A DNA stretch of 64,000 bases from Microstegium vimineum. Its lineage: Eukaryota > Streptophyta > Magnoliopsida > Poales > Poaceae. Location: NCBI GenBank assembly GCA_022036555.1, contig CM039126.1, positions 35,233,090 through 35,297,089 of the forward strand, read 5' to 3'. Positions 33,858-45,801 of this stretch are shown here, one piece after another (position 1 is the first letter of the stretch; every line of letters starts with the position of its first letter). Below the pieces are notes generated by a model that saw nothing but the letters and a program-made list of their open reading frames with translations, was not told where the DNA came from and made no database searches. The translations under genes and the position numbers were made by a program.

Positions 33858-34277
33858 CTAGGATTCGGGTTTCCGCTGGTTCCTCCAAAAAGCCCGAACG
33901 TGCTCGTCCCTTTCGCACGGTAGGGCATTTCTAGCCGTTTGCCTACCTCTCCTCTTGCTCTCTCTCTCTCTCCCAAATGCAGCGGCAGTCCTTGAGGGAC
34001 GGCAGCAGCAACAACCACGCCTTCGTGCAAAGGGTGGCGCCCGCGCTCGCTGGAGAGGCGGCAGATTGAGCAGCGCTGGTAGCGCAAGGGACGACCCGAG
34101 CAGCGGCACCGGTGGACGCACGCCAGGACCTGGCCAGCGGACGCGAGCATAGACGAGGATGAGGGCGGCGGTATCCGTATTCGTGAGCGCTGGCCATCTG
34201 ACTGACACGAGGACGAGGAGCTCGCGTTCCTGCTTGAGGAAGACGAGACGGAGAACAAAGAGAAAGAGTTGTATGAC
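33858..34277. pseudogene. GC-rich gene fragment cut by a solo LTR
   Basis: About 400 bp of high GC with several open frames on both strands, Arg/Ala-rich and with no recognised domain. A plus frame ends with an acidic stretch (EDEELAFLLEEDETENKEKE, near 34200-34268) just before the LTR at 34278. It may be a captured or decayed exon; I do not recognise the family. Confidence 0.35.
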
Positions 34278-36181
34278 TGAAAGTTCTACATATGGCTAGA
34301 GGTGAATAGCCTATCAAAATTTCTACAACAACACTTAGACAAATTTGTTAGAATTAAAACACGGCGTAATCAAGTTTGCGATAGCACTACGGTTAGGCAA
34401 GCCACCTACCGATTTCAGTCACTAGCAAGAAATCCTATGTCACACACAAGAGATAGATAACTAGTGCTACTATACTAAGCTACACAAGCTAATTTAGAAT
34501 CTCTACTTTGCAAGAATGTAAGAATATAAGTGCAAAGCTAGAATTAGGAGGGTTATACCGACGTGGAGAGGAGACCAATAAGAAGCCAATCAATCACAAT
34601 AGAAATCGTTGGAGAGAGACAATGAGACACAAGATTTTTCTTCGAGGTTCACTTGTTTGCCAACAAGCTAGTCTCCGTTGTAGCGATACACCTACTTGGA
34701 GGTTCACGCACTAATTGGCATCACACGTCAAACCCATTACCGGGTGCCGCAAAACCAGCACAAGATAGGGATCCACAAGCTATGAGCAATCCACTAGAGA
34801 TACCTTTCGCGAACTCCCGTAGGGAAGGTTCAAGAACCCCTCACAATCCACCGATCGGAGCCGGAGACAATCACCTTCCTCCGCTCAACGATCCTCGTCG
34901 CTCCAAGCCGTCTAGGAGGTGACAACCTCCAAGAATAACAAGAGCTTCCGCGAAGACGACGATCACCAAGTGTCACTAGTATGCAATCAATGAGCAATGC
35001 ACTTGGATTCACTCAATCTCTCATGAATATGTCAATTATGTCAAGAGGATGAGTGGGTGGAGCAATCTCAAGTAAGCACAAGTGTAAAAGTGAAGTGAGA
35101 GTGCAAGAGAATACCCCAAGGGCCGGCCATATCACCTTATATAGCCCACACTCAAACACTAGCCGTTTTGCCCCACACACTGAGTCTCTGCGTCCACTCC
35201 GGACACTGTTTTCATAGGGGGTCCGGATCATCAGCTGCGTCGGACCCTTCACAAACCGAGCGCCAACGGCTCTGCTTGAGCCTCCGGACGCGCGCGAAGC
35301 GTCATCCGGACCATGCTGTATGCGTCCGGTCGAGCCCCTGTTCAAACAACCTGATTCCCGCGCTCACCTCTGCGCGCCACGCGTCTCTGGTCGCCACTGT
35401 AGCTAAGGTCCGGACGCACTGCACCGAGCGTCCGGAAATATTTTCCAGAACACCCGAGAGCGCCCGAGAGACTTCAACACCTCCGGACGCGGGTCCGGAG
35501 TCACTGTCCAGACCAACACTAGCGTCCGGACTCTTTCTCCAGAGAACAACAGAGAGCATCTAGGCTCCGGACGCGCGTCCGGAGTCTAGCGTCCGAACCA
35601 CGAATAGCGTCCGGACTCACCTTCTCAGCCGAGCCACCTAGGGTATGCTTCCGGACGCACACTGCCGTCCGGACAGCAGATGCCCTAGCGTCCGAACTGC
35701 TTTTCTTCACCAAACTCAGCCACCAACTTCTCCCAAGCTTCCAAGGGCTAACACTAAGTGATCTCAACACTTGTGCACGTGTGTTAGCTTTTAGTTCACA
35801 TTTTTCTTGGAATTAGTTGGTTGTTCTCACTAGTTCAATCGATTTTAAATGCAATGCAATGAACCTAGTGGCACATGATAACCGTAATCAAACACGAGAG
35901 CTCCCTCCTTGATAGTATGGCTATCTATCCTAAATGTGATCACACCCTCTATGATGTCTTGATCACCAAACCGAAAATGGATTCCTATTTCACCTTTGCC
36001 TTGAATCCTTTTCCATTTTCCTTTGCACCATCATGCTAGAACCTTGCCATCATCACCTTTGATCCATTAGCTCCATCACATAGCATGTACCAACCTATCT
36101 CATGATTCACACTTAGAGATCCAAGGTTAGTACTTAAATAGGTTTCATCAATTACCCAAAACCAAACACATGGGGCTCTCA
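34278..36181 (-). mobile_element. Solo Sirevirus-type LTR with perfect target duplication
   Basis: 1904 bp, TGAAAGTTCTACATATGG at the left and GGGGCTCTCA at the right, so on the - strand it begins TGAGAGCCCC, like the LTR start at 28833. A perfect 5-bp duplication ATGAC flanks it (34273-34277 and 36182-36186). The - strand TATA motif is near 35137-35145. Its middle holds many GCGTCCGGA blocks (35200-35700). No internal region remains, so it arose by LTR-LTR recombination. Confidence 0.85.
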
Positions 36182-36186
36182 ATGAC

Positions 36187-36570
36187 ATGTGGGTCCTGTT
36201 TTTTAACGGAGTTATAAAATTTGTTATCTCATTCATTCCATACCTCTAAGAAAACACAAACTAGAATGGTTCCGATCCTCCCTACTGAACTCTAAACTAA
36301 AACCGTTCTAATCCTAAAACCATAAATGAAACCGTTCTATTCTACCCTCCTCTCCAACCAAACGCTAAATAGGCAAACGACCACTAGGTAAATTGTCTTT
36401 CTTTAAGAATCATTTACTGATGTGGGTGTCTTACGACGCATATATTGATTTTCAAGATGTTCATCATCTTCAAATGTCGCTATTAACAAAAGTGACCATT
36501 CTAATCGTCCATCTCTAAAAATCAATTTTTAGATACAGACGTCTTAAGATGTCTATCTTTAAAATAGTTT
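36187..36570. other. Intergenic DNA with CACTA-like subterminal sequence
   Basis: Includes the short repeated type GACGTCTTAAGATGTCTATC (36537-36556) and neighbouring Y-rich motifs reminiscent of CACTA subterminal repeats. The stretch continues after the LTR at 38812. No gene seen. Confidence 0.35.
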
Positions 36571-38811
36571 TGAAAGTGCATCTAGCCCTTTAGTGGGTTT
36601 TGGTGAAATGAATGACAATACAATTAAAGGTCTAATAAGTTTGCTAAGTGTATCAAAGGTTTAACAAGAAAAGCAAACTTGATGGTATTTCACATAATGT
36701 TGAAATAAAGGTCAAATTGAGTATTGTTGTATTGGAAGTTTATGGAAACAATCTAGTTCAAGCAAAAGACAATAATGCAAATGGAATAAATGAAATGGCT
36801 GCTATGTTGTGGGATATCATAGTATCATGTGAAAACAAACATGTCTGGAAAATGGCAAATGAGACATGAGTTGATAGTTAAGGATTGGTCTCTTTATTGG
36901 CTTGCTTTGCATGAACATAAAGAGTTGGATAGTGGACTAGTGTTGATGAAGGAATGAATAATGAATCAATACTGCATTAGTGAGAAAACATCAAGCAAAG
37001 GTCAAATGACAAAGGAGACAATGTATATTGGATATAAGATGGTCTCTACTTTGGTTTGCTTATATGGACAAAGATTGGAAAATCACTTTGCAATAATATG
37101 ATCAAGCTAGAAGTATGAAGATAGAGATTTAAGTGAGTGATAGGAGTGTCAAGCCAAAATAAAGAGAACATAAGGAATTGTGAATTGGCTTGACCATATT
37201 TATGTGGAGTCTCATATATCAAAGCTTGATTGATCTCAACGTTCATATCTACAAGATATTCAAGCAAAAATCACAATATTGAAGAAATGGTTTTCAATGG
37301 ATGCTTAATATGATGTGACTTGAGTATGGCTTGATATGGTGAAGATAGCAAGGAAATGACTTCAAGGTACTAAGCAAAGGTGAAGATCAAGGAAACCGAG
37401 GTACTATGGCTAAGGTGAAGAAGAGAGTACTTGAATTGAGTCGAAGTACTAATCGAGCTATGAGAAGTCATATTATGTGAATTGAGTTGAAGTACTAATC
37501 GAGCTATGAGAAGTCATATTATGTTGAGGATCAAATTATTAGTGGAAGTGACTTGAAGCTATGGACTAAACTCACATGTGTTGGAAAGATTCAAGTCACA
37601 AGCTCTAAGGTGTGTTTGCTCAAAGAGATGAGATAAGGATGATTGCAAACACATTTGTTCAAGGTATTATAAGAATGAGTACAATACATTCAATGGTGCA
37701 GCCCCAAATTATTAAAGGATATGGTGACCAACTCAAAAGTATTTAAATTATTTGATGTTTTGAATTTGAGTTTATGAAAGGTCGTACTACAAAGGGGGAT
37801 GCAATGCACATGCTTAAATGTGCAACCAAGTGCTCAAATTCCACCAAACACCCTCTCATACCTTGCCTAGACTCCCTGCAAAACAGTTTTTCGTTCTAAG
37901 CATTTTTTGGCAGAGCGGCAGTGATGCGGTCCAGCAGTGCCGGGTCTTAGAGCAGCAGTGCCGAGACTTAAAGTGTCCGTTGGACAGCAGAGGGTATTTC
38001 TATCCTCTCCCTGCCCCCAACGGCCATCTCGACCATTCCTTTCTTCAGTGCTCACAGCAGCAGCTCTCTCCCCCTCTCTAACTCCATTGGAGGCCCTCAA
38101 CTTTCTCCCTTTGATTCCTCTCTGATTCTTTGAAAGATTGAGCCTCCAAACTTCATTAGAGAGCAGCCCAAACTGTTCTTCAACGCCTAGAGCACTTGGT
38201 TCGTGTTCAAGCCGGTGGATTGCATTTGTTACTCTTGGAGCTTGCTCCTAGCCGGCTAGATCTACGCCCGTGGACCTTGCCAACATGTGTGGCAGCCCCG
38301 GGAGGTTTGTAACCATCTCATTGCATCTAAGAAATCACCCTCACTTCAAGAGTTCACTTTCTTGATTTGAGAACGAGGGAAAGGCAAGCCTTGTGTGGCG
38401 AACCTCAACAACGTGGACTTAGGCAAGCCTTGGTGGCGAGCTGAACCATGGGATAAATCTTGTGTCACTTGTGTTTGTGTTGTTTGCTTTACTTGCATTT
38501 GTCCTCAAGGTGATTTCTAGGGTTTGGTCCCAATCTACTTGGTGGTGCAGCTCCTACCTATTCTAAGTGGTTCTACAAGTTCTATACTATCCTAGGAAGG
38601 TTTCTATTCAAGTAGAATTTCGATTTATTGCTCAGATTTGAACTATATACATATCTGTCTGACTGACCAGCACTGCCGCTCTACAGAGCAGCAGTGTCGG
38701 GCTCTAGAGCGGCACTGCCGCGCCTGTAATCTGATAAGTTCTGCAGCTAATTTTTAAACAGGCCTATTCATCCCCCCTCTAGTCCTTCTAGGTGACATCA
38801 AGGTCCTTTCA
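36571..38811 (+). mobile_element. Solo Sirevirus-type LTR, imperfect target duplication
   Basis: 2241 bp bounded by TGAAAGTGCATCTAG and AGGTCCTTTCA, with flanks AGTTT (36566-36570) and ACTTT (38812-38816), one mismatch. The start (TTAGTGGGTTTTGGTGA) resembles other Sirevirus LTRs here. It contains a 46-bp tandem duplication at 37433-37524 and AGCAGTGCCG-type repeats (37920-37970 and 38670-38720). Short frames inside (for example 37818-38125) are not credible genes. Confidence 0.75.
37433..37524. repeat. 46-bp tandem duplication
   Basis: GAATTGAGTCGAAGTACTAA... is repeated once directly with a single substitution (TCGAAG to TTGAAG); copies start at 37433 and 37479. Confidence 0.85.
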
Positions 38812-39497
38812 ACTTTTATCCAAAAATATTTCATATTTTTTCATATGAAATTAGATGAAAACAAATTTTATATCAAAATTATAGTTCTCGATGTAATTCT
38901 GTACTTAAAAATTTGTTATTTCAAACTATTGAGTCCTAAAAATATTATTTTAAGTTTACAGGTTTTGAAATTTAATACTTAAAATTTTCAAACAACCTCA
39001 GAGGTTGACATGGTCTATAACAAAGTTATAGTTTTTTTGCGAGACATAACAAACTGTAGTTCTCAATACATCTACAACTTTGTTATTGAAAAGTTTTTTA
39101 TTTAAAATCGTTTAGAATCCCAAATATATACTCCATGTTCATAGATTTTTATATTCAAAATTTATAATTTGTAAACGACCTTGAATGTTCACATATTGAT
39201 ATCCATTTTGGTCAAAGTTAATTCAAAACTAATTTGCCGGTAGAATCAATATCTCATTTAAAAATGGAGTAGAGGATAATTGAGAAGTGGACGTCAATGT
39301 ATTCTATCAGTCATTCAATGCCTAAAGAATGGAAAGAATAATTGCACGGCCATCACCTCCATGGAGATCAGATCAACACATTGACACTATACACACAGCT
39401 AGCATGACAAGTACCTCCATGGTGAGAGGTATGTGGCCATGAGAGGAACGAGACGAGCTAGAAATTAATATGTATGCACATGTGGATATATATACTA
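38812..39497. mobile_element. CACTA-like or other DNA transposon debris
   Basis: AT-rich DNA with recurring phrases (TATAGTTCTCGATG, TACAACTTTGTTATTGAAAAG, AAACGACCTTGAATG) typical of non-coding interiors of grass CACTA elements. Similar phrases appear at 43740-44230. No terminal CACTA/TAGTG ends were identified, so this is a tentative class. Confidence 0.35.
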
Positions 39498-39500
39498 TTA

Positions 39501-39793
39501 GAGCATGGTTAATGGTAGAGCCAAGTACTTGGCTATAAGTCAAGTATCAAGAGCCAAGCTATACAATAATTAGACTCTTACTCGGCTATAAACTTTCTTT
39601 ATTATTATATGTTTTATTCTCTCTCCTATCTCTTCTCACAACCATATATATTAGGATCCACTAATGTCTATGCATACGTGTCCAGTTTGATGCTAAAATA
39701 AGAGTCAAGCTCTCTTGTCTCTCCTTCCTTCTCTCCTCCACATCATTAAAAATGTTGACCGACTTGGTTATAAGTCTATTACTGTACCTGCTC
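39501..39793. mobile_element. Tourist-type MITE (PIF/Harbinger)
   Basis: 293 bp starting GAGCATGGTTAATGGTA and ending TACTGTACCTGCTC. The ends pair as GAGCA-G-T-A inverted repeats, and TTA flanks both sides (39498-39500 and 39794-39796). TTA target and GAGC termini fit Tourist elements. Non-coding. Confidence 0.8.
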
Positions 39794-39809
39794 TTAGGCT
39801 AGCTGTGTA

Positions 39810-40067
39810 CTTCCTCTGTACTCATATTAGATGTTGTTTTCGATAGTGTTACGATCTGTAAAGCGTAACTTTGACTGTTTATTTTTTAAAAAAATATTTA
39901 TTGAAATATAATATATGTATAGTTTTATGAAAGTACTTTTCAAGACAAATCTGTTGATATGTTTTTTATTTTTTAAACTTAACAACTTAAAAATTATTTA
40001 TGATTTATATTATTAATATTTGACTGAAACCTTATCCAAAACAACATCTAATACGAGTATGAAAAAG
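39810..40067. mobile_element. Stowaway-like MITE
   Basis: 258 bp with TIRs CTTCCTCTGTACTCATATTA and the complement of TAATACGAGTATGAAAAAG, flanked by TA (39808-39809, 40068-40069). It sits 14 bp from the Tourist element on its left. Internal AT-rich sequence, no coding. Confidence 0.8.
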
Positions 40068-40069
40068 TA

Positions 40070-41680
40070 TATTCGTTGTATGCAGAGTCGCCGGTTAATA
40101 ATTAACTCATTCCGGAAGAAATTGAAAGCCAATGACATGATTACATTCATTTTTCCATACTTTTCCACTATCAAAGTCAGGTCGCTCTGTGCTCTTTGCA
40201 ATTTTCCTAAAAGCAAATTTTGCTACCTCCACATACATATGCCGTTTGGTCTTTGGCAGAATGATTTACGGCGTTTCCTGCTTATCGTCTTATTAATTTG
40301 GGTAAACACTGTGTGAACGCAAGCTGCGAGGTTTAGTTTGGATGCATCATACTCCTTATGGGATAAGTACCTAATTAACCTGAGGCTCTCTGTTGGGTTC
40401 TTAAGCTGGTCGCCAATGGCGTGTGGTTTCATGACTCCGAGTTCGTTACAACTTTACAATCAGGTCATGTGTGCCTACATGGAAGCCAGCAACACGTCAC
40501 CCTCCGGCGGCCGCCGGCCGGTCTTTGTTGACGCTGCTGCAGCAGCTGCTGCTTGGCCACCAGCTAACACGCACGCATCAGCCATGACCATGATGGCATG
40601 CTGGGATGGAGTTGCTAGGTCGGCTAGTGCAGTAGCTGCCTGTGAGAGAGTGCGAGACCATTCTCAGACGACGATGACTCCTGAAAGACACGTCCAACCA
40701 AACTCTAGTGTAGCTAGCTGTAGACCTAGCACTACGCACCAAGCCACTACAGCGTCAGCGTCAACCTGTATTGGAATTGCATGGAGGGTGGCCAATGGAG
40801 AGAGATAAGGTTCCGAGAGAGCATGGCCGCATGGGGCCGGGTGTGCAAGTGTACACATCGAGACAGGGTCTCGTCTTAAATGGGTGATGCCATCCGTGCA
40901 CAGGAGCGAGAGACCGAACAATCGAATCAAAGGTATGTGTATGTACTAGTACTTGCTACTACGTTAGTATGGGACAAGGAGCTAGTGGAGCGCCCACATT
41001 CCCTCGTGTCAGCAATTGACTCAATCAGGGTGTATACATGTGGGCTATATACTAGTCAATCACCAATCAGGGTACATGCTGGGTGGGATTTTTTATATGG
41101 AATATTAAAGAGAAATGGATGGAAAATAAAATAATCCAGTAATCTCGGCCGTGTGATGACGGCAAAGAAATTATTTCCAATGCAGGAGTACCTTTTCGAT
41201 CTCTATGTTCGACCAAATTGATCGTCCATTTATTTCTAGTCTGTCTATACGGTGCTCGGGTGTTCTAACACTACATTATTGTTCATCTTCTTTCTTGCCC
41301 CGCCACCACGCCCAACATCCCTCCGCGGCCGCGCTAGGGTTTCGTCGGAGTTCCACGGTGATGGCTGTGGCGGCCTCCTTCCCCTCCCAATCTTCGACTT
41401 CTGCAGTGAGCTCCGGTCATGGTGCCCTTGCCGCTACATGGTCGGGCCACCTCCACATTTACCGGGGGGCCTAACCACCCGGTCGTCATCCCCACCGCCT
41501 AGCCGGCTCCGGAGCCCTCCTTCCAAGGCTGCTAGACTTGGAGAAGATGAATAGTGAGGCAATGTGCAGACGTTGGTGGTGGATCTGATGGCAAGAAAGA
41601 ATCGAGCGCGGGCAGCTTGAGAAACACTCGAGTGCCATATAGCTTTACCGCTCTAGGATCCCTACCGCATCCGTTCATGT
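40070..41680. other. Intergenic DNA, no supported gene
   Basis: Short overlapping frames (40338-40808 plus; 40664-40930 minus; 41205-41554 plus) have no recognised domain. The stretch 41280-41540 is CCG-rich with AGGGTTTCGTCGG, the look of a plant 5'UTR or first exon, but no continuing exon is visible. It may be a captured or decayed gene start. Confidence 0.4.
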
Positions 41681-41952
41681 AGTGGTGGATGCAGAACGAG
41701 ATTGAAGGAGGGGGTTGATCTCTTCAATCTTCTTACTCTTATCTCTCTATTTTTCTTCTTTTCTCTCCATTTGTTCTCTCTTAACCTCTCTAAACAGGAT
41801 TGAAGGAGGACCGATCTCTTTTTTTTCCTCTAATTTCTTCATTTTTCTTCTGTTCTCCTCTTTTTTTTACCACAACCTCTAAATATTTTCATTGATACAC
41901 CGACTGTAAGGGGGCTGGAGCCCCACCAGCCCCCCTTTAGATCCGCCCCTGT
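41681..41952. mobile_element. hAT-type MITE with 8-bp target duplication
   Basis: 272 bp with ends AGTGGTGGATGCAG and GATCCGCCCCTGT (complement ACAGGGGCGGATC), flanked by the perfect 8-bp direct repeat GTTCATGT at 41673-41680 and 41953-41960. Eight-base duplication and GGCGGATC-like ends indicate a hAT non-autonomous element. The interior is CT-rich. Confidence 0.8.
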
Positions 41953-41960
41953 GTTCATGT

Positions 41961-43136
41961 GCGCACTCACAGAATTCTGGCTCCTAAACACACATTTGAA
42001 CCTATAGCTAGAACTACAAACAACATAGAAGAACATATCCCTTCCTCCCTTTGATGTTGGTAGAATGCTCTTGCGAATTGAGTGTAGCTCATCAACTGGT
42101 TATGGTTTTTTTATAGAATCTATTCAAAGGGGTCAAGTACTTGACTTAGCGCGTATACTCATATTTAATTAGTAAATTTATTTTAAGATTTATTAATGAT
42201 GCTTATTATTGACACGAGATACTTGTGGAGATTTCATCAATTTCAAGAACTGTCACGACAATCTGTTGGAGATGCTCATAAGAATTGAGTTTACATGTAT
42301 ATGTTCATAGGAGTGAATACATATGCATTCTTATGGACATTATGCGCCTATACTATGTAATTAAAATATAGAATGATTATCCCTTGTGGTATACCAAGCG
42401 TGGGAGGGAGACAAAATTTAACTTGTTCAGGGACTATAGGCCTCGGCGTCACATATGCATCTACTATTTGGTGTTGAATATATTTAGCATCCCAGCAGAA
42501 AATAAGGAGGCCACACGCATAATTAATGATCTTGTAAAAAAACATGCAGGCCTTGTGGCATGTCGCACTGTCCAGCCATAAAGAGCATGCAAATTTCTTT
42601 TTGTAGTATTTCTTTTTATATGTATACAAGTATGATATAGTACGCAATATATGCTTACGTGCATTGTAAGAAATTTTTTTTTATACAAGACCAAAGCATG
42701 CATGTTAGGCATTACCGACTAGCCTTCTACCCTCCTACCCTCTCCCCGACCCCCATAGAACTTCTTTGTTGTTGTTTCCTGTAGGTGTAAAAGACTTGGC
42801 CTCGATCGAATCTCTTAGTGGTGTCTTGTTCGTTTGAACTTATCAACCCGACTTATTAGTTATGGTACAATGTTTCTCTCTCACAATAAAATAGCATCAG
42901 CCAACTTATCAGCCGCAGAAACCATCAGCCAAGCATCGACCTAGGTCGTTGAGAAAAACCCCAAGTTAATAATGACTTTACTAGATATTTGGAACAAAGA
43001 CTCAAGGTAGAGACCGCTCATGGAGCCTCAAAGCGAAGGTTACTTTGAGATTCATATGTAATTGCAAGACTATGAATAATTATGTAAAGGCAATCTTTGG
43101 CCTTGAATATCATAGAGATGCAGTTATTAGAAATGA

Positions 43137-43138
<2 letters not shown>
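41961..43138. other. Intergenic DNA, no supported gene
   Basis: AT-rich. A diverged copy of the CTTGTTCG/CTTATCAGC MITE (compare 31178) lies at about 42829-42945 but lacks a recognisable right end. Nothing else supported. Confidence 0.4.

Positions 43139-43209
<71 letters not shown>
43139..43209. repeat. AT dinucleotide microsatellite
   Basis: About 35 uninterrupted AT units. A short frame across it encoding Ile-Tyr repeats is an artefact. Confidence 0.95.
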
Positions 43210-43211
<2 letters not shown>

Positions 43212-43414
43212 GATTGTGACGGACGGGGGTGGGGAGCGTAAATGAAAAGGTTACATTGTTTTTTTTATTTTATTAGTTAAGATCGATACCAAAGGAGATC
43301 ATTTTCCATTCTTCATTCATATCATTCACACTTTGTTTTCACCATCTGCATCCTTGCTGAATCTGATGGGTTGCAATCTTCAACAGTTAGCCCCATCTGT
43401 CCATCAAACACTAC

Positions 43415-43417
<3 letters not shown>

Positions 43418-43507
<90 letters not shown>
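43418..43507. repeat. Compound TA/GA microsatellite
   Basis: About 36 TA units (43418-43490) continue into about nine GA units (to 43507). The 208 bp between this and the AT tract on its left carries no gene. Confidence 0.95.
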
Positions 43508-44537
43508 GTGTCTTCGCTTTTGTTAGAGAACTCTATCAAAATTCGTCTTTAAAAATGGTTTTCGAGCTAGCTCATCTCTAGAAATCGATATTTTCAAGAT
43601 AGTTGTATTTTTAGAGACGGATCGGTTTGCTAGTCACATCTAAGATGGAGGCATTTCTCTAGAGGAGACTGAAATTTTATCTGTCTCTAGAAATGGATTT
43701 TCAGAGAATTTCTAGATTTGGTTATCAATTTGGCTCGCTTCTTAAAACAAGTGGAGCATAGTAAAATTCATAGATTTTTCAAATCAAGTTGAATGAAGAT
43801 AAAATTATATTTAATTCTAGTACTAAAGAGATCTACAACCTTATAGTTGATGTCTTTTTAATTTGAATTGATTTATTTTATCAAAAGTCATTTTAAAGTT
43901 TTTAGATTTTGAAATTCATTTTTTTAAAAAAATAAATGACCTTGGATATAGAAAAGACCTAAAGAAAAGTTGTGTTACTAGAAGGGATGTTCAGATTTGT
44001 AGTCGATTAGTGCCTTAAAATTATTTTTTGATGGAATTTATTTTATTCACTTTTTAAAGTACCTCATAGAGAAATAGCTTAAAATAAAATTGTAGTAATC
44101 AAATGGATATGAAACTTTATAGCAGGTGAAATTATTTGAGATTATTTAAGGGCCAAAAATTCTATTTTAAGATTAATGATTTTGAATTATTATTTTTATT
44201 TTTTAAATGACCTTGAAACGACCTAAATTAACACTTTAGTACATAAAAAGGTTTAGGGAATTAAATATGCATTACAATATTCATTAAAGTAATATTCATT
44301 AAAATGAATACAAAAGGAATGTATCAGATACTTAGTTACAAGTGACTTTGAGGGTTATGGTAAAGGAAGAAATACACGAGGCTTAAGGTTATGAGCTCAA
44401 TCTTTGGTAGCCACACATGCATGAACTTTAATTTGCTTGACCAATAAAGAATATAACAAAAAAAAAGCAACAATGTTAGGGGATGGCCTCCGGATCCTCT
44501 CTATCTTCGCCAGTAGCTAGAATGGGCCTAATATTTA
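43508..44537. mobile_element. DNA transposon debris, CACTA-like
   Basis: AT-rich, with recurring phrases such as TCTCTAGAAAT(C/G)GAT and AAATGACCTTG, matching the style of 36400-36560 and 38812-39240. No transposase and no defined ends. Confidence 0.35.
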
Positions 44538-45801
44538 TGTTGATGGTAATTTACTCCTATTAAAGTCATCAATTAAACTATGAAAAGGGTGTAAAATTGA
44601 TCACAACCATAGAATATAATTTAAACTGACAATATTCCACGAGTTTTGGTGAATCTTTGTTTTACAGGGATTAAACAGGAAAACAAGCATCAATACGGAG
44701 AAGAATCCTATCACAGCATGATTCCTTGCGCAAATCGATCGGGCACCGGCGTTGGAAGGATCTAGAAGACGCTAGAGGACACCAGAGAAAAGCGGGAACC
44801 TAGCGGCCACTAGGGGGCATCTAGCCCCAACCCTAGGCCGGTCGATCTGGGGGGAGTCCCGTTCCCCGCCCCCCCCCCCCCCCAACGACTTCGTGTGACG
44901 GCGCCTAACTGACCTATAGATGCAATCTAAGCTGTTTTTCAAGGTTGGTTAGATCCAAGGGCCACGGTTCATCCCACCAGGCTATAAAAGCAGCCCCAGA
45001 CCACCCTCCCTAAGGCATCCTACATTCATGATTCATATCTCTAGTTAGAATCAGAGGTGTCCCTCGAAAAGATAACCTCTCTAGAGTCATATATCAAGAA
45101 GAAGACTAGTTCTCCTCTAGTTTAGGTTTAGAATCTAGTCTTGTATTAGAATTAGAAGAGAGAGAGAGAAGAAGAGAAGAGATTTGGAGGAAGTGTCAGT
45201 CTGTCAGTGCTGCTTCTACGCCTTGTACCTATGGATTCAAGATCGTTAGTCGCGATCTTCTGTCTAAGATCACTCTGGTAATCAACTTTTGTTTATAAGT
45301 AAGTTTCATAATTTTATTATTGTTCTTCAGTTCTATGACTCTCTTTTGAGTACTATATTTCTAGATGCGCTACGAGTAAAGTAGTTTTTCCAATGTAAGC
45401 GTGGTGCTTAAACTTGTTAGCTCATAGATGTGCCCTATATTCCGGATCGGTGGTAGCTCGCAGGGGTGACTCTGATAGCCCTGTTGAATCTTCTATAGTC
45501 CACCTCCCATCTATAGGCCTAGCAGGATCGTTAGTTGCTTAGGAGTGCCCTACTCTATTTGCGGCCTTCTAAAGTAATTGTCCTCAGTTGAACCTTAGTA
45601 ACTACATTAAGATAAAACAAAACCAAAAAGCCTTAGTGATCCCTCATATCTTTTAACTTCTCGGTCCTTGTTTGCTACTCAGGGGTTAAGGTATTATACT
45701 TAAGTAAATCACAACCGTTCCTTTGGGTTCAATATTAAAACTAGGTCATTCCGGTGAAGTGCTACATCGGCATCTTATCCGTGCGCTTGCAGATACCAAC
45801 A
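44538..45801 (+). mobile_element. Solo LTR related to element A
   Basis: 1264 bp from TGTTGATGGTAATTTAC to GCAGATACCAACA, the same ends and nearly the same length as the element A LTR (about 1273 bp) but in the opposite orientation and well diverged. Flanks ATTTA (44533-44537) and ATGTA (45802-45806) differ at one base. TATA box CTATAAAAGC is near 44984. No primer binding site follows, so it is solo. A C-run of about 14 lies near 44869-44882. Confidence 0.8.

Noticed and set aside
37818..38125. Overlapping short frames on both strands
   Set aside because: They lie inside the solo LTR 36571-38811 and lack any domain.
40338..40930. 156-residue plus frame with an Ala run and an 88-residue minus frame
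   Set aside because: No recognised domain, no splice signals in agreement, compositional shadow of GCTGCAGCAGC-type sequence.
43045..43245. Open frame with a long Ile-Tyr repeat
   Set aside because: Translation of the AT microsatellite.
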